A stretch of DNA of 64,000 nt from Sphingomonadaceae bacterium 3R27E2-A (GCA_005503165.1 SCNT01000001.1:62001-126000), one strand, 5' to 3'. Shown: positions 1 through 10,304, numbered from the stretch's first letter. The notes: generated by a model from the sequence alone, not told the origin. Program-made: numbers and translations.

Positions 1-789
1 TGGCAGTCGGCGTCGGTGATCGGCCCCGCGGCGGGCGGATTGATCTACGCGGCCCATCCGACCTCGGTCTATATCTTCTCCGCCGTCCTGCTCGCGATCT
101 CCGCCTTCACGATCAGCCGCGTGCGCCCGGTGCTGCCGCCGCCCTCCGAGGTGCGCCGGCACCCGCTGCGCGAAATGGCCGACGGGCTGCAATTCACCTG
201 GCGCGAGCGCTTCCTGCTCGGCACGATCACGCTCGACCTGTTCGCGGTGATCCTGTCGGGCGCGACCGCGATGCTGCCCGTCTATGCGCGCGATATCCTT
301 ATGACCGGGTCCGAGGGGCTCGGCTTCCTGCGCGCTGCCCCCGCGGTCGGCGCCGCGCTGGTCGCACTCGGCCTCGCGTGGCGCCCGATCGAGCGCAACG
401 TCGGGGTCAAGATGCTGTGGGCGGTGGTCGTCTTCGGCCTCGCGACGATGGCGTTCGGGCTGTCGACGAACTTCCTGCTGTCGCTGGCGATGCTGGCGCT
501 GCTCGGCGCCGCCGACATGTTCTCGGTCTTCGTGCGCGGCACGCTGATTCAGCTCAACACCCCCGACCATATGCGCGGGCGCGTCAGCGCGGTGTCGGGG
601 CTGGCGATCTCGGCGTCGAACGAACTCGGCGAGATGCGCGCGGGGTCGATGGCGGCCGCCTTCGGTCCGGTCTTCGCGGTGGTTGCAGGCGGCGCCGCGG
701 CGGTGGGAGTCACGGCGCTATGGGCGTGGCTCTTCCCCGAGCTGCGCCGCGCACGCACCTTCGAGCCGCAATTCAAAAAGGCCGAGTGA
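1..789 (+). CDS. MFS transporter, C-terminal part (partial)
   Basis: The reading frame is open from the first base of the window, so the start lies upstream; 262 residues are visible. They form repeated hydrophobic segments typical of the second half of a 12-helix major facilitator. The helix-rich region around the MLPVYARDIL stretch and the RGTLIQLNTPDHMRGRVSAV segment resembles the MFS_3/enterobactin-exporter (EntS-like) group, whose members often have an MRGRV motif in the loop between late helices. The substrate cannot be read from the sequence. The gene ends about 150 nt before the next start, without an obvious terminator. Confidence 0.8.
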   Translation, partial: WQSASVIGPAAGGLIYAAHPTSVYIFSAVLLAISAFTISRVRPVLPPPSEVRRHPLREMADGLQFTWRERFLLGTITLDLFAVILSGATAMLPVYARDILMTGSEGLGFLRAAPAVGAALVALGLAWRPIERNVGVKMLWAVVVFGLATMAFGLSTNFLLSLAMLALLGAADMFSVFVRGTLIQLNTPDHMRGRVSAVSGLAISASNELGEMRAGSMAAAFGPVFAVVAGGAAAVGVTALWAWLFPELRRARTFEPQFKKAE

Positions 790-939
790 CGCATTTCAGC
801 GCCCGCCCGAAGGGGCGATTTCAGCTCGTCGCAAACCGTCTTCCTTTCGCCACAAAGAGATTGTCAATTTATTTGGTTGAATTATCTCGGACACACCCGT
901 CACCGCGGTTCCCCTGGCCCAACCAACGGAGAATCCGAG

Positions 940-1608
940 ATGCAATTTTCCCCTATCCGCCACAAAATCCTGACAATTCCGGGGCTCGACAACAGCGGCC
1001 CGCGCCACTGGCAGAGCCTGTGGGAGCATAAGTTCACCGATTGCGAGCGAATCGAACTCGGCAACTGGAGCGCCCCCGACCGCGACGCGTGGAAGCGCCG
1101 CATCGCCGACGCGATCGACGCCGAGGACGAGCCCGTGCTGGTCGCGGCGCACAGCCTCGGCTGCCACGCCTTTGCCGACTGGTTCGCATCGGCGGGAGGG
1201 CTGGCGCGCGCCCGCATCCTCGGCGCGCTGCTCGTCGCGCCGCCCGACCTCGGTGATCTGCGCCGCGACAATCGCGTGTCGAGCTTCACCGAACCCGCGA
1301 GCTTCACTTCGCGCACCCCGATGATCGTCGTCGCCAGCGACAACGACCCCTATGCGAGGACCACGCATGTCTGGCGCTTGTCGCGGCAGTGGGACGCACG
1401 CTTCGTCAACGCGGGGCCGTTCGGGCATATCAACGCCGACTCGGGCATCGGCGACTGGCCTTATGGACAGTATCTGCTCGCCTCGTTACAACCCGCGCCC
1501 GTGCCCGCCCTGGCCGACGAAAAGCTGTGGGTCCGGGCCGGCGACTGGCCCAACCGGGTCCGCCGCGATCCGCGCTTCGAACATAGGGAAAGTGCATTCC
1601 GACCATGA
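940..1608 (+). CDS. RBBP9/YdeN-type serine alpha/beta hydrolase
   Basis: 222 residues. The family signature [14 protein letters not shown] lies near the N-terminus (residues 15-28), followed by a nucleophile elbow AHSLG with Ser72. A late Asp (ASDNDPY) and a His (FGHINADSG) complete a plausible catalytic triad. The family is small cytosolic serine hydrolases of mostly unknown substrate. The frame is open further upstream, but ATG 940 is chosen because the conserved fold begins right after it. The stop overlaps the cysK start as ATGA, so the two genes are translationally coupled; a functional link to cysteine synthesis is inference only. Confidence 0.85.
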   Translation: MQFSPIRHKILTIPGLDNSGPRHWQSLWEHKFTDCERIELGNWSAPDRDAWKRRIADAIDAEDEPVLVAAHSLGCHAFADWFASAGGLARARILGALLVAPPDLGDLRRDNRVSSFTEPASFTSRTPMIVVASDNDPYARTTHVWRLSRQWDARFVNAGPFGHINADSGIGDWPYGQYLLASLQPAPVPALADEKLWVRAGDWPNRVRRDPRFEHRESAFRP

Positions 1609-2525
1609 AAGCCAATTCGATCCTCGATACCATCGGCAACACCCCGCATATCCGGGTCGCCAAGCTGTTCCCCGACGCCGAGGTCTGGGTGAAGTCGGAA
1701 CGCAGCAACCCGGGCGGGTCGATCAAGGATCGAATCGGCCTCGCGATGATCGAGGCCGCCGAACGCGACGGCAGCCTCAAGGAGGGCGGCACCATCGTCG
1801 AGCCGACGTCGGGCAACACCGGCATCGGCCTCGCGATGGCGGCCGCGGTCAAGGGCTACAAGCTCGTCCTCGTGATGCCCGAGAGCATGTCGCTCGAGCG
1901 CCGCCGGTTGATGCTCGCCTATGGCGCGACCTTCGACCTGACGCCGCGCGAAAAGGGCATGAAGGGCGCGATCGAGCGCGCGATCGAGCTGGTCGAAACC
2001 ACGCCCGGCGCCTGGATGCCGCAGCAGTTCGAGAATGAGGCCAATATCGACGTCCATGTCCGCACCACCGGCCCCGAAATCTATGAGGATTTCAAGGACA
2101 GCCCGATCGACGTGCTGATCACCGGCGTGGGCACCGGCGGGCATATCACCGGCACCGCGAAGTTCCTGAAGCAGCGCTGGCCGAACCTCAAGGTCTATGC
2201 TGTCGAGCCCGAAGCCTCGCCGGTGATCTCGGGCGGCCAGCCCGCGCCGCACCCGATCCAGGGCATCGGCGCCGGCTTCATCCCCCGCAACCTGCACACC
2301 GACCTGCTCGACGGCGTGATCAAGGTCGACGCCGCCGCCGCCAAGGATTTCGCGCGCCGCTCGGCGACCGAGGAAGGCATGCTCGTGGGCATCTCGTCGG
2401 GCGCCACCCTTGCCGCGATCGCGCAGAAGCTGCAGGAACTGCCCGCGGGCAGCCGCGTGCTCGGCTTCAACTACGACACCGGCGAGCGCTACCTCTCGGT
2501 CCCCGATTTCCTCCCGGAGATTTGA
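1605..2525 (+). CDS. cysK: cysteine synthase A (O-acetylserine sulfhydrylase)
   Basis: 306 residues, the usual family length. It makes L-cysteine from O-acetylserine and sulfide with PLP. Visible landmarks are NTPHIRV near the N-terminus, the PLP lysine in [10 protein letters not shown] (Lys41), the substrate loop TSGNTG, the phosphate-binding GTGGHITG stretch and the late GISSGA serine loop. It starts with ATG inside the stop of the preceding hydrolase gene (4-nt overlap). The sulfate-activation genes lie about 3.5 kb downstream on the opposite strand, so much of the assimilatory sulfur pathway is clustered here. Confidence 0.95.
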   Translation: MKANSILDTIGNTPHIRVAKLFPDAEVWVKSERSNPGGSIKDRIGLAMIEAAERDGSLKEGGTIVEPTSGNTGIGLAMAAAVKGYKLVLVMPESMSLERRRLMLAYGATFDLTPREKGMKGAIERAIELVETTPGAWMPQQFENEANIDVHVRTTGPEIYEDFKDSPIDVLITGVGTGGHITGTAKFLKQRWPNLKVYAVEPEASPVISGGQPAPHPIQGIGAGFIPRNLHTDLLDGVIKVDAAAAKDFARRSATEEGMLVGISSGATLAAIAQKLQELPAGSRVLGFNYDTGERYLSVPDFLPEI

Positions 2526-2534
2526 ACCCTCGCC

Positions 2535-3692
2535 ATGGCGTCGGAGGCGCCCAAATCGACGACGCCGCTGTGGCGCGACCGGTCGGCATGGCTGTTCGCA
2601 TTGCTTGCCATCGCGGCCATCGTCGGCGTGCTCTATGCGAGCAGCCTGAGCGGTCCCGCGAGCTACAGCGTGCGCCTGCCCCCCGTGGCGCCGCCGGCGA
2701 GCACGGTGCCCGAGGTCCTGCCGATGGAACTCGCGCCGGTGACCGAGGACGACGCGCGCGCCGCCAATGCCAGGATCCCGCTGATCACCAAGGGCGTCGT
2801 CGCGGCGCGGCCTTTCGTCTACACGGGCGACGCCGACAATCGCGGCCGCGCGCGCGACTGTCTGGCCGCTGCCATGCTCTACGAGGCGGGGGACGACAAT
2901 CTGGGCCAGCGCGCGGTCGGGCAGGTCGTGATCAACCGCGCGCGCCACCCCGCCTTCCCCAAGTCGATCTGCGGCGTGGTGTTCCAGGGGTCGGAGCGCG
3001 TGACCGGCTGCCAGTTCACCTTCACCTGCGACGGCGCGCTGGCGCGGCGCTATTCGGACGCGGCGTGGACGCGCGCGCAGGTCAACGCCGAGATCGTGCT
3101 CGCGGGCGGGGTCGACCCGCGCGTCGGGCTCGCGACGCATTACCACACCGACTGGGTGCGCCCCTATTGGAGCGACAGCCTCGAGAAGATCGCGATCGTC
3201 GACACCCACCTCTTCTTCCGCTGGCCGGGCTATTGGGGCACGCCGGGCGCCTTCCGCGGCGCGGTGTCGGGGGTCGAGGCGCCGATCGCCAAGATGGCGG
3301 CGCTGTCGCCGCTGCATATGGCGGGGCTGCCCGCCGAGCTCGCAACGGGCGAGGTCGACGCCGCGGTGGGCGAGCCGCGCATCACCGGCGGCGCGGTCCC
3401 CGGGCAGGTCGTCTCGGGCGGTCGCGAGACGATCACCATCACGCTCGACCGCAAGGCGACCCCCGAAAGCTTCGTGACGCTGGCGCTGCGGCTCTGCGGC
3501 ACGCGCGAATATTGCAAGTTCATGGGCTGGACCAACCCCACGCTCAAGCCTGAGACCGAAGCGATGAGCGACACGCAGCGCGCCGCGATGACCTTTTCCT
3601 ACCTCCGCGACGACAAGGCGGGGTTCGAGAAGGCGCTGTGGAATTGCAGCGAATATAAGCGCGACGATGTAAGGCAGTGCATGAAGCGGTGA
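2535..3692 (+). CDS. SleB-type cell wall hydrolase, membrane anchored
   Basis: 385 residues. One hydrophobic segment (about residues 15-36) follows a charged N-terminus, consistent with a signal anchor. The Hydrolase_2 (SleB) domain spans roughly residues 110-225: a likely catalytic Glu117 in LYEAGDDNLGQRAVGQVV, then NRARHPAFPKSICGVVFQG and CQFTFTCDG. Family members cleave peptidoglycan, and non-sporulating bacteria carry them as wall-remodelling enzymes. The C-terminal 150 residues contain three cysteines (LCGTREYCK, WNCSEYK) and no domain I recognise. It lies 9 nt after cysK and is probably cotranscribed with it. Confidence 0.85.
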   Translation: MASEAPKSTTPLWRDRSAWLFALLAIAAIVGVLYASSLSGPASYSVRLPPVAPPASTVPEVLPMELAPVTEDDARAANARIPLITKGVVAARPFVYTGDADNRGRARDCLAAAMLYEAGDDNLGQRAVGQVVINRARHPAFPKSICGVVFQGSERVTGCQFTFTCDGALARRYSDAAWTRAQVNAEIVLAGGVDPRVGLATHYHTDWVRPYWSDSLEKIAIVDTHLFFRWPGYWGTPGAFRGAVSGVEAPIAKMAALSPLHMAGLPAELATGEVDAAVGEPRITGGAVPGQVVSGGRETITITLDRKATPESFVTLALRLCGTREYCKFMGWTNPTLKPETEAMSDTQRAAMTFSYLRDDKAGFEKALWNCSEYKRDDVRQCMKR

Positions 3693-3727
3693 TTATGGGG
3701 TCGGGGTGGAGAGTGGACGTTGCTAAG

Positions 3728-3880
3728 ATCCTCCCTGTCGCGAAGCAATGGGGAGGTGGCAGCGGCTTCAGCCGCTGACGGAGGGGCCGACGCCGTCAGG
3801 CGTCGCGCGACCTTTCGGCCCCTCCACCACCGCCTGCGGCGGCGGTCCCCCTCCCCACGGCTTCGCGGCAGGGAGGATCA
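3728..3880. repeat. Family R inverted-repeat element, copy 1
   Basis: The element begins with ATCCTCCC and ends with GGGAGGAT, with inner boxes reading GACGGAGGGGCC and GGCCCCTCCACC. Each half carries its own small hairpins. The left half is degenerate relative to other copies; the right half (CCCCTCCACC, a variable hairpin, GGTCCCCCTCCCC, a variable hairpin, GGGAGGAT) is intact. Related copies lie at 5145, 15381, 15969, 24379, 41576, 44901 and 61089. Confidence 0.9.
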
Positions 3881-3898
3881 AGATGCCCGACCGCGCCC

Positions 3899-5029
3899 CT
3901 ACGGCCGGATCAGATATTTCTCGCCTGTCCGCTTGGCATTGTATGCATGTGCGGTGTCGAGGTTCAACGCCTCGGTCAGAGAGATTTCGTGGCTGTAGTG
4001 GCTCTTGAAGGTGGTCGTCAGCTCGTCGACGACGCGCTGGCGCATGCGGCCGACGACTTCCCAGCCCGCCTTTTGCAGGAAGGGGGTGAGCAGGAAGCCG
4101 CCCAGGCCCCAGGTCAGCCCGAAGCTGCGGTTGAGCACCGTCGGGCCGAGGTCGAGCGCGCCATAGATATAGACCTGCTTGTAGCTGTCGGAGCCGTAAC
4201 GGCTATAGGTCGTCATGCGCTTGACCGCCGCGACCTCCATCGCCGCAAGGATCTGCCCGGCGAGCTTGCCGCCGCCGATCGCGTCGAAGCCGAGGGTCGC
4301 CTCGGTCGCGACGATTGCATCGAGCAGCCGGTCCTGGAAATCGTCGGCGCTGCTGTTGACGATGTGCGTCGCGCCGATGCCCTTGAGAATTTCGACCTGC
4401 GCGTCGCTGCGCACGATGTTGACCAGCGGGATGCCATCCTTGGCGCAGATCTTGACGAGCATCTGGCCGAGGTTCGACGCCGCGGCGGTGTGCACCAGCG
4501 CCTTATGTCCCTCGGCGCGCATGGTCTCGGTAAAGGCCAGCGAGGTGAGCGGGTTGACGAAGCAGGAGGCGCCGTCGGCGGGGTCGGTGCCTTCGGGCAG
4601 CGGCATCGTCATCTGCATGGGCAGGCAGCGATATTCGGCGTACATCTCGCCGCCGAGCAGCGCGACGGTCTTGCCGAGCAAGGCCTGCGCCTCGGGCGAC
4701 GCCCCCGCCTTGACGACCAGCCCGCAGCCTTCGTTGCCGATCGGCAGCGCGTCGCCGACGCGGCCGGTCATCGCGCGCATGCCCGCGGGCGGGATGTCCG
4801 CGTTGATGACGGGGAGCCCGTCGCGGGTCGATGCGCGCGCGGTGCTCATGTCGGCGCCGCCGAAGAGCAGGCCGAGGTCCGAGGGATTGATCGGCGTCGC
4901 GAGCACCTTGACCAGCACTTCGTGCGGCGCCGGTTCGGGCATCGGGCGGCGCTCGAAAAAGACCTCGAGCTGGCCCTCGGGCTTCACCAGCGTCAGCATC
5001 ACGAGGTTGGTGGCAGGCAGGTCGGTCAT
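3899..5029 (-). CDS. Zinc-binding-dehydrogenase-family (quinone-oxidoreductase-like) protein
   Basis: 376 residues of the medium-chain dehydrogenase/reductase superfamily. The GroES-like N-terminal half has PAPHEVLVKVLATPINPSD and GNEGCGLVVKAG; the Rossmann half has HTAAASNLGQMLVKI, a variant of the quinone-reductase nucleotide motif. Zinc-ligand cysteines of true alcohol dehydrogenases are not apparent, so an NADPH-dependent quinone or enoyl reductase role is more likely. The frame is open far upstream through repeat copy 2, but ATG 5029 is preferred because GGGAG lies just upstream and the domain starts there. It is flanked on both sides by family R elements. Confidence 0.8.
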   Translation of the reverse strand: MTDLPATNLVMLTLVKPEGQLEVFFERRPMPEPAPHEVLVKVLATPINPSDLGLLFGGADMSTARASTRDGLPVINADIPPAGMRAMTGRVGDALPIGNEGCGLVVKAGASPEAQALLGKTVALLGGEMYAEYRCLPMQMTMPLPEGTDPADGASCFVNPLTSLAFTETMRAEGHKALVHTAAASNLGQMLVKICAKDGIPLVNIVRSDAQVEILKGIGATHIVNSSADDFQDRLLDAIVATEATLGFDAIGGGKLAGQILAAMEVAAVKRMTTYSRYGSDSYKQVYIYGALDLGPTVLNRSFGLTWGLGGFLLTPFLQKAGWEVVGRMRQRVVDELTTTFKSHYSHEISLTEALNLDTAHAYNAKRTGEKYLIRP

Positions 5030-5144
5030 CGCGCGTCTCCCATGGTTTCGGTTTTTCGATGAAACTGGTTTAGGGGGTGCGGCGCACGGTGGCAATCGCG
5101 AAGCTTGGCGGAGGCGGTTTTGGGGTGGGGAGTGGACATAATAA

Positions 5145-5286
5145 TCCTCCCTGCGGCGAAGCCGTGGGGAGGGGGACCGCCCGAAGGGCGGTGGAGGGCC
5201 GATGCCCGAAACGTCGGTCCAAGGCCGCCGCCCCCACCATGCTCCGCATGGTCCCCCTCCCCATCGCTGCGCGACCGGGAGGATTA
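5145..5286. repeat. Family R inverted-repeat element, copy 2
   Basis: A well-conserved copy: ATCCTCCC, a hairpin around GCGGCGAAGCCG, TGGGGAGGGGGACC, an inner hairpin, GGTGGAGGGCC, a central spacer, then the inverted series ending GGGAGGAT. The spacer shares an ACGTCGGTCCAAGGCCGC stretch with the copy at 44901. Longer flanks (GGGGTGGGGAGTGGAC on the left) are shared with copies 1 and 3. It fills the gap between the quinone-oxidoreductase-like gene and cysQ. Confidence 0.9.
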
Positions 5287-5316
5287 GGGTGGCCGCAACC
5301 GCCCGAAAGCGGATCG

Positions 5317-6063
5317 CTACCTCGCCACAAACTCCCCCGCCAGCCGCAGCACGTCGGCCGCGAATTCCTGCCGGCAGATCAACAGGTCGGGCAGATAGGG
5401 ATTCTCGCAATTGTAAACCAAGGGCGACCCGTCCGCCCGGCTCACATGCAGCCCCGCCGCCGCCGCCACCGCCGCAGGGGCACAATTGTCCCATTCATAT
5501 TGGCCGCCGGTGTGGAGGTAGATCTCGGCCTCGCCGCGCACGACCGCCATCGCCTTGGCGCCCGCCGAACCCATGCCGACGAGTTCGGCGCCGATCTTCT
5601 CGGCGACGAACAAGGCTTCGGCGGCCGGACGCGTGCGGCTGACGAGCATGCGCGGCGGCACGTTCGCGGCGCCGAGCGGCACGGGATTGGCCGAGCTGAG
5701 CGTGATGCCAAGCCCCGGCAGCGCGACCGCGCCGACCTTCGGCACGCCCTCGACCGCGAGCGCGACGTGGACCGCCCAGTCGGTGCGGCCCTCGCCATAT
5801 TCGCGCGTACCGTCGAGCGGATCGACCACCCAGCAGCGCGCGAAGGCGCAGCGCGTGACGCTGTCCTTTTCCTCTTCGGATAGGATCGCGTCGTCGGGGC
5901 GCGCGGCGCGCAGTTCGCGCATCAGCAGCTCGTTGGCCTGCGCGTCGCCCTGCTGGCCGAGCTCCTTGCCCTCATAGACGCCAGTCGCGCGCAGCGTCAG
6001 CAGGATTTCCCCCGCGGCGGCGGCCAATCGCTCGGCCAGCGCCGCGTCACTCTCATGCGTCAT
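5317..6063 (-). CDS. cysQ: 3'(2'),5'-bisphosphate nucleotidase CysQ
   Basis: 248 residues of the inositol-monophosphatase superfamily. It hydrolyses 3'-phosphoadenosine 5'-phosphate, the by-product of PAPS use, to AMP. Metal-binding motifs are visible: GDAQAN, ILSEEEKD, the signature WVVDPLDGTREYGE (Asp81 and Asp84) and EWDNCAPAAVAAAAGL near the C-terminus. It starts 3 nt after the cysNC stop, making it the last gene of a cysD-cysNC-cysQ unit. That placement supports a PAP-recycling role over a general inositol phosphatase. Confidence 0.92.
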   Translation of the reverse strand: MTHESDAALAERLAAAAGEILLTLRATGVYEGKELGQQGDAQANELLMRELRAARPDDAILSEEEKDSVTRCAFARCWVVDPLDGTREYGEGRTDWAVHVALAVEGVPKVGAVALPGLGITLSSANPVPLGAANVPPRMLVSRTRPAAEALFVAEKIGAELVGMGSAGAKAMAVVRGEAEIYLHTGGQYEWDNCAPAAVAAAAGLHVSRADGSPLVYNCENPYLPDLLICRQEFAADVLRLAGEFVAR

Positions 6064-6066
6064 AAT

Positions 6067-7968
6067 TTATCCCAGCAGGCGATCGACGATCCGATCCGCC
6101 GCTTCTTCGGGCGTCATCGCGGTCGTGTCTATCCGTATTTCGGCGTCTTCGGGCGCTTCATAAGGACTATCGATGCCGGTGAAGTTCTTGAGCTGTCCGC
6201 TGCGGGCCTTCTTGTAGAGGCCCTTGACGTCGCGCCTCTCGGCTTCTTCGAGCGGGGTATCGACGAAGATCTCGATAAATTCGCCCGCGGGGAGCATCGC
6301 GCGGACCATGTCGCGCTCGGCCTTGAACGGGCTGATGAACGCGGTGATCACGATGAGCCCGGCGTCGGTCATCAGCTTGGCCACCTCGCCGACGCGGCGG
6401 ATATTCTCGATGCGGTCGGCCTCGGTGAACCCCAGGTCCTTGTTGAGCCCGTGGCGGACATTGTCGCCGTCGAGCAGGAAGGTGTGCCGGTTCATCCGGT
6501 GGAGCTTCTTCTCGACGAGATTCGCGATCGTCGACTTGCCCGAGCCCGAGAGGCCTGTGAACCACAACACCGCGGGCTTCTGGTTCTTGAGGGCGGCGTG
6601 CGCGTCGCGGTCGATATCGGTCGCCTGCCAATGGACATTCTGCGCGCGGCGCAGGCTGAAGTGGAGCATGCCCGCGGCGACCGTCGCGTTGGTCAGCTTG
6701 TCGATCAGGATAAAGCCGCCCAGCGTCCGGTTGTCGCCGTACGCTTCGAATACCAGCGGCTTGTCGGTCGCGACCTCGACCACGCCGATGCCGTTGAGTT
6801 CGAGCGTCTTCGCCGCGAGATGGTCGAGCGTGTTGACGTTGATCTCATATTTCGGCGCCTGCACCGTCGCCGAGACGCTCTGCGTCGCGAGCTTGAGCCA
6901 GTATGCGCGCCCCGGGATCATCGCCTCGTCGGCCATCCACACCAGCGTCGCCTCGAAGCGGTCCGCCACTTCGGGCGGCGCATCGGCGAGTGCGATGACA
7001 TCGCCGCGCGAGCAGTCGACCTCGTCGGTCAGCGTCAGCGTCACCGACTGGCCCGCGACCGCCTCTTCGAGGTCGCCGCCGAGGGTCACGATGCGGGCGA
7101 CGGTGCTCGTCTTGCCGCTGGGCAGAATGCGCACCGGATCGCCGGGCTTGACCGAGCCCCCCGCAATCAGCCCCGAGAACCCCCGGAAGTCGAGGTTGGG
7201 CCGGTTGACCCATTGCACCGGCATGCGGAACGGCTTGGCTTCGTCGGCGACCGCGCCGATCTCGACGCTCTCGAGATGCTCGACCAGCGCGGGACCCTTG
7301 TACCAGGGGGTGTTGGCCGAGAGGCTCGTGATATTGTCGCCCTTGAACCCCGAGATCGGGATCGCGGTGAAGTGGGTGATGCCGATCTCGGTCGCGAAGG
7401 CGCGGTAGGCGAGCAGAATGCGCTCGAAGACCGTCTTGTCGTAATCGACGAGGTCCATCTTGTTCACCGCGAGCACGATGTGCTTGATCCCGATCAGGTG
7501 CGCGAGGAAGCTGTGGCGGCGCGTCTGGGTGAGCACGCCCTTGCGCGCGTCGATCAGGATGACGGCGAGGTCGGCGGTGCTCGCGCCGGTGACCATGTTG
7601 CGCGTATACTGCTCGTGGCCCGGGGTGTCCGCGACGATGAACTTGCGCTTCCCGGTCGTGAAGAAGCGATAGGCGACGTCGATCGTGATCCCCTGCTCGC
7701 GCTCGGCGGCAAGGCCGTCGACGAGCAGCGCGAAGTCGATCTCGCCACCTTGCGTGCCGACGCGCTTGCTGTCGGCCTCCAAGGCCGCCAGCTGGTCCTC
7801 GAAGATCATCTTGCTGTCGTAGAGCAGCCGCCCGATCAGGGTCGACTTGCCGTCGTCGACGCTGCCGCAGGTAATGAAGCGAAGCAGCGACTTCTGCTGA
7901 TGCTGCGCGAGATAGGCGTCGATATCCTCGGCGATGAGCGCGTCGGTGACGTAGACGGGATCGGTCAT
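6067..7968 (-). CDS. cysNC: Bifunctional sulfate adenylyltransferase large subunit / APS kinase
   Basis: 633 residues, a CysN-CysC fusion. The N-terminal part is an elongation-factor-like GTPase: P-loop GSVDDGKST (residues 35-43), DTPGHEQY and NKMDLVD. It drives ATP sulfurylase together with CysD. The C-terminal part from about residue 460 is adenylylsulfate kinase with its own P-loop GLSGSGKST (about 471-479), making PAPS. ATG 7968 is preferred over a codon five residues upstream because GGAG lies about 8 nt before it. The gap to cysD (127 nt) contains an inverted repeat, which is unusual inside this operon. Confidence 0.95.
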   Translation of the reverse strand: MTDPVYVTDALIAEDIDAYLAQHQQKSLLRFITCGSVDDGKSTLIGRLLYDSKMIFEDQLAALEADSKRVGTQGGEIDFALLVDGLAAEREQGITIDVAYRFFTTGKRKFIVADTPGHEQYTRNMVTGASTADLAVILIDARKGVLTQTRRHSFLAHLIGIKHIVLAVNKMDLVDYDKTVFERILLAYRAFATEIGITHFTAIPISGFKGDNITSLSANTPWYKGPALVEHLESVEIGAVADEAKPFRMPVQWVNRPNLDFRGFSGLIAGGSVKPGDPVRILPSGKTSTVARIVTLGGDLEEAVAGQSVTLTLTDEVDCSRGDVIALADAPPEVADRFEATLVWMADEAMIPGRAYWLKLATQSVSATVQAPKYEINVNTLDHLAAKTLELNGIGVVEVATDKPLVFEAYGDNRTLGGFILIDKLTNATVAAGMLHFSLRRAQNVHWQATDIDRDAHAALKNQKPAVLWFTGLSGSGKSTIANLVEKKLHRMNRHTFLLDGDNVRHGLNKDLGFTEADRIENIRRVGEVAKLMTDAGLIVITAFISPFKAERDMVRAMLPAGEFIEIFVDTPLEEAERRDVKGLYKKARSGQLKNFTGIDSPYEAPEDAEIRIDTTAMTPEEAADRIVDRLLG

Positions 7969-7990
7969 TGCGGAACTCCGCACACAAAAG

Positions 7991-8071
7991 CCGTTCGGGC
8001 TGAGCTTGTCGAAGCCCCGTTCTTGTCTTCGGGAAGGAAGGACGGCCCTTCGACAAGCTCAGGGCGAACGG
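7991..8071. repeat. Family G inverted repeat between cysD and cysNC
   Basis: Two arms of about 23 nt, CCGTTCGGGCTGAGCTTGTC-GAAG and its near-perfect inverse TTCGACAAGCTCAGGGCG-AACGG, are separated by about 35 nt. In the operon transcript it could form a large hairpin between the two coding regions. The core differs from the TCGAGCGAAGTCGA repeats elsewhere in the window but has a similar architecture. Confidence 0.85.
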
Positions 8072-8095
8072 GGAAAGGAATATGGTGCGGGGTCA

Positions 8096-9001
8096 TCAAA
8101 AATACCCCTCCTGCTTCTTCTTCTCCATCGAGGCGTCGCCGCCGTCCTTGTCGATCGCCCTCCCCTGGCGCTCCGACGTCGTGGTCAGCAGCATCTCCTG
8201 GATGACTTCGGACAATGTGGTGGCCTCGCTCTCGACCGCGCCGGTGAGCGGGTAGCAGCCCAGGGTGCGGAAGCGAATCGAGCGGTCGACGGGGACTTCG
8301 CCCTCGCGCAGGGGGAAGCGCTCGTCGTCGACCATCAGGAGGAGGCCATCGCGCTCCACCGTCGGGCGCGGCGCGGCGAAGTAGAGCGGGACGATCGCGA
8401 TATTCTCGCGGGCGATGTACTGCCAGATGTCGAGCTCGGTCCAGTTCGAGATCGGAAAGACGCGGATGCTCTCGCCCTTGGCCTTCCGCGCATTGTAGAG
8501 GTTCCACAACTCGGGCCGCTGCTTCTTGGGGTCCCAGCCGTGGCTGGCCGTACGGAACGAGAAGATGCGCTCCTTGGCGCGGCTCTTCTCTTCGTCGCGG
8601 CGCGCGCCGCCGAAGGCGACGTCGAAGCCGTGGAGGTCGAGCGCCTGCTTAAGCCCCTCGGTCTTCCACATGTCGGTGTGTAGCGGACCATGGTCGAACG
8701 GGTTGATCCCGCGCGCCTTCGCCTCGGGGTTTTGGTAGACGATCAGTTCCATACCGCTCTCGGCCGCCATGCGGTCGCGAAGTTCGTACATCGCCCGAAA
8801 CTTCCACGTCGTATCGACGTGCAGCAGCGGAAACGGCGGCGGCGACGGATAAAAGGCTTTCCGCGCCAGATGCAGCATCACCGCGCTGTCCTTGCCGACG
8901 CTGTACAGCATCACCGGGGCGGCCGCGTCGGCCATCACCTCGCGCATGATGTGAATGCTCTCCGCCTCCAGGCGGTCCAGATGCGTCATATCGCTCGTCA
9001 T
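8096..9001 (-). CDS. cysD: Sulfate adenylyltransferase small subunit CysD
   Basis: 301 residues from the chosen ATG, matching the usual CysD length. It is the catalytic subunit of ATP sulfurylase (sulfate plus ATP to APS) and works with CysN. Landmarks are [16 protein letters not shown], the PP-loop motif [15 protein letters not shown], the HVDTTWKF and [15 protein letters not shown] stretches and the C-terminal [17 protein letters not shown] tail. In-frame ATGs at 9013, 9001 and 8989 are all possible; none has a strong ribosome site, so the first few residues are uncertain. It is divergent from the isovaleryl-CoA dehydrogenase gene and first in the cysD-cysNC-cysQ unit. Confidence 0.93.
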   Translation of the reverse strand: MTSDMTHLDRLEAESIHIMREVMADAAAPVMLYSVGKDSAVMLHLARKAFYPSPPPFPLLHVDTTWKFRAMYELRDRMAAESGMELIVYQNPEAKARGINPFDHGPLHTDMWKTEGLKQALDLHGFDVAFGGARRDEEKSRAKERIFSFRTASHGWDPKKQRPELWNLYNARKAKGESIRVFPISNWTELDIWQYIARENIAIVPLYFAAPRPTVERDGLLLMVDDERFPLREGEVPVDRSIRFRTLGCYPLTGAVESEATTLSEVIQEMLLTTTSERQGRAIDKDGGDASMEKKKQEGYF

Positions 9002-9137
9002 GGTGACGCCCATTGCCGCCGCGCAGGGCGTCAGGCAAGCAGTATGGGCTTTTCGGCATAATAGTCTGTCTTGTGCATCCCCTTCTGTTTGCGGCACCTT
9101 CCTGCTAGTCGCAACCGACACGAGAATAGAGGACCAT

Positions 9138-10304
9138 ATGCGCGCCACCCCCGATTTCGACTTAGCGCTCGGCGAAAATGCCGAGATGATCCGCGAGACG
9201 ACCGCCCGCTTCGCCGACGAACAGATCGCGCCGCTCGCCGCGCGCGCCGACGCCGAGGACTGGTTTCCGCGCGCCGAATTGTGGACGGCGATGGGCGAAT
9301 TGGGGCTGCACGGCATCACGGTCGAGGAAGAGTTCGGCGGGCTCGGGCTCGGCTATCTCGAGCATGTCATCGCAGTCGAGGAAGTGAGCCGCGCGTCGGG
9401 CGCGATCGGGCTCAGCTACGGCGCGCATTCGAACCTCTGCGTCAATCAGATCCGCCGCTGGGGCAATGCGGAGCAGAAGGCAAAATACCTGCCCAAGCTG
9501 ATTTCGGGCGAGCATGTCGGCAGCCTCGCAATGTCCGAGGCCGGTGCGGGCAGCGACGTCGTGTCGATGAAGCTCAAGGCCGAGAAGGTCCAGGGCGGCT
9601 ATGTGCTCAACGGCACCAAATTCTGGATCACCAATGCGACCTGTGCCGATACGCTGGTCGTCTATGCCAAGACCGCGCCCGAGGCGGGATCGCGCGGCAT
9701 CACCGCCTTCCTGATCGAAAAGGACATGCCGGGGTTCAGCATCGGGCAGAAGATCGACAAGGTCGGCATGCGCGGTTCGCCGACCGCCGAGCTGGTGTTC
9801 GACGATTGCGAAGTGTCCGAGGAACAGGTCATGGGCCCCGAAAATGGCGGCGTCGGCGTGCTGATGTCGGGGCTCGATTATGAGCGCGTCGTGCTCGCCG
9901 GGCTCCAGATCGGGATCATGCAGGCGTGCCTCGACACCGTTATTCCTTACGTCCGCGACCGCAAGCAGTTCGGCAAGCCGATCGGCTCGTTCCAGCTGAT
10001 GCAGGCAAAGATCGCCGACATGTATGTAATGCTCCAGTCGGCGCGCTCCTATGTCTACAATGTCGCCAAGGCATGCGACGCGGGCCAGACGACGCGCTTC
10101 GACGCCGCGGGCTGCATCCTGCTCGCCAGCGAGAATGCGGTGAAGGTCGCCGGCGAGGCGATCCAGGCGCTGGGCGGCGCGGGCTACACCAGGGACTGGC
10201 CGGTCGAGCGTTACTGGCGCGACGCGAAGTTGCTCGACATCGGCGCCGGGACGAACGAGATTCGGCGCATGCTGATCGGTCGCGAACTGATAGGCGCCGG
10301 CTGA
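9138..10304 (+). CDS. liuA: Isovaleryl-CoA dehydrogenase
   Basis: 388 residues, an FAD acyl-CoA dehydrogenase. Typical signatures are [17 protein letters not shown] and the C-terminal [19 protein letters not shown]. The catalytic base appears to be Glu249 in [11 protein letters not shown], the position used by isovaleryl-CoA dehydrogenase, while the usual short-chain Glu near GGAGY is absent. That points to isovaleryl-CoA (leucine degradation, first oxidation) over butyryl-CoA. ATG 9138 is preceded by AGAGGA. Methylcrotonyl-CoA carboxylase genes for the next step lie 3 kb downstream on the same strand. Confidence 0.9.
   Translation: MRATPDFDLALGENAEMIRETTARFADEQIAPLAARADAEDWFPRAELWTAMGELGLHGITVEEEFGGLGLGYLEHVIAVEEVSRASGAIGLSYGAHSNLCVNQIRRWGNAEQKAKYLPKLISGEHVGSLAMSEAGAGSDVVSMKLKAEKVQGGYVLNGTKFWITNATCADTLVVYAKTAPEAGSRGITAFLIEKDMPGFSIGQKIDKVGMRGSPTAELVFDDCEVSEEQVMGPENGGVGVLMSGLDYERVVLAGLQIGIMQACLDTVIPYVRDRKQFGKPIGSFQLMQAKIADMYVMLQSARSYVYNVAKACDAGQTTRFDAAGCILLASENAVKVAGEAIQALGGAGYTRDWPVERYWRDAKLLDIGAGTNEIRRMLIGRELIGAG

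Noticed and set aside
1461..3317. Long open frame (618 codons) antisense to cysK and the SleB gene
   Set aside because: Arg/His/Gly-rich composition and no recognisable domain. The sense strand encodes clear families; long antisense frames are usual at this GC content.
3899..5494. Quinone-oxidoreductase-like gene starting at 5494
   Set aside because: The first 155 codons translate repeat copy 2 and its flanks into Gly/Arg-rich sequence; ATG 5029 with an upstream GGGAG fits the domain start.
6055..8205. Open frame of 716 codons opposite cysNC
   Set aside because: Shadow of a well-conserved gene; low-complexity Arg/Asp-rich translation.
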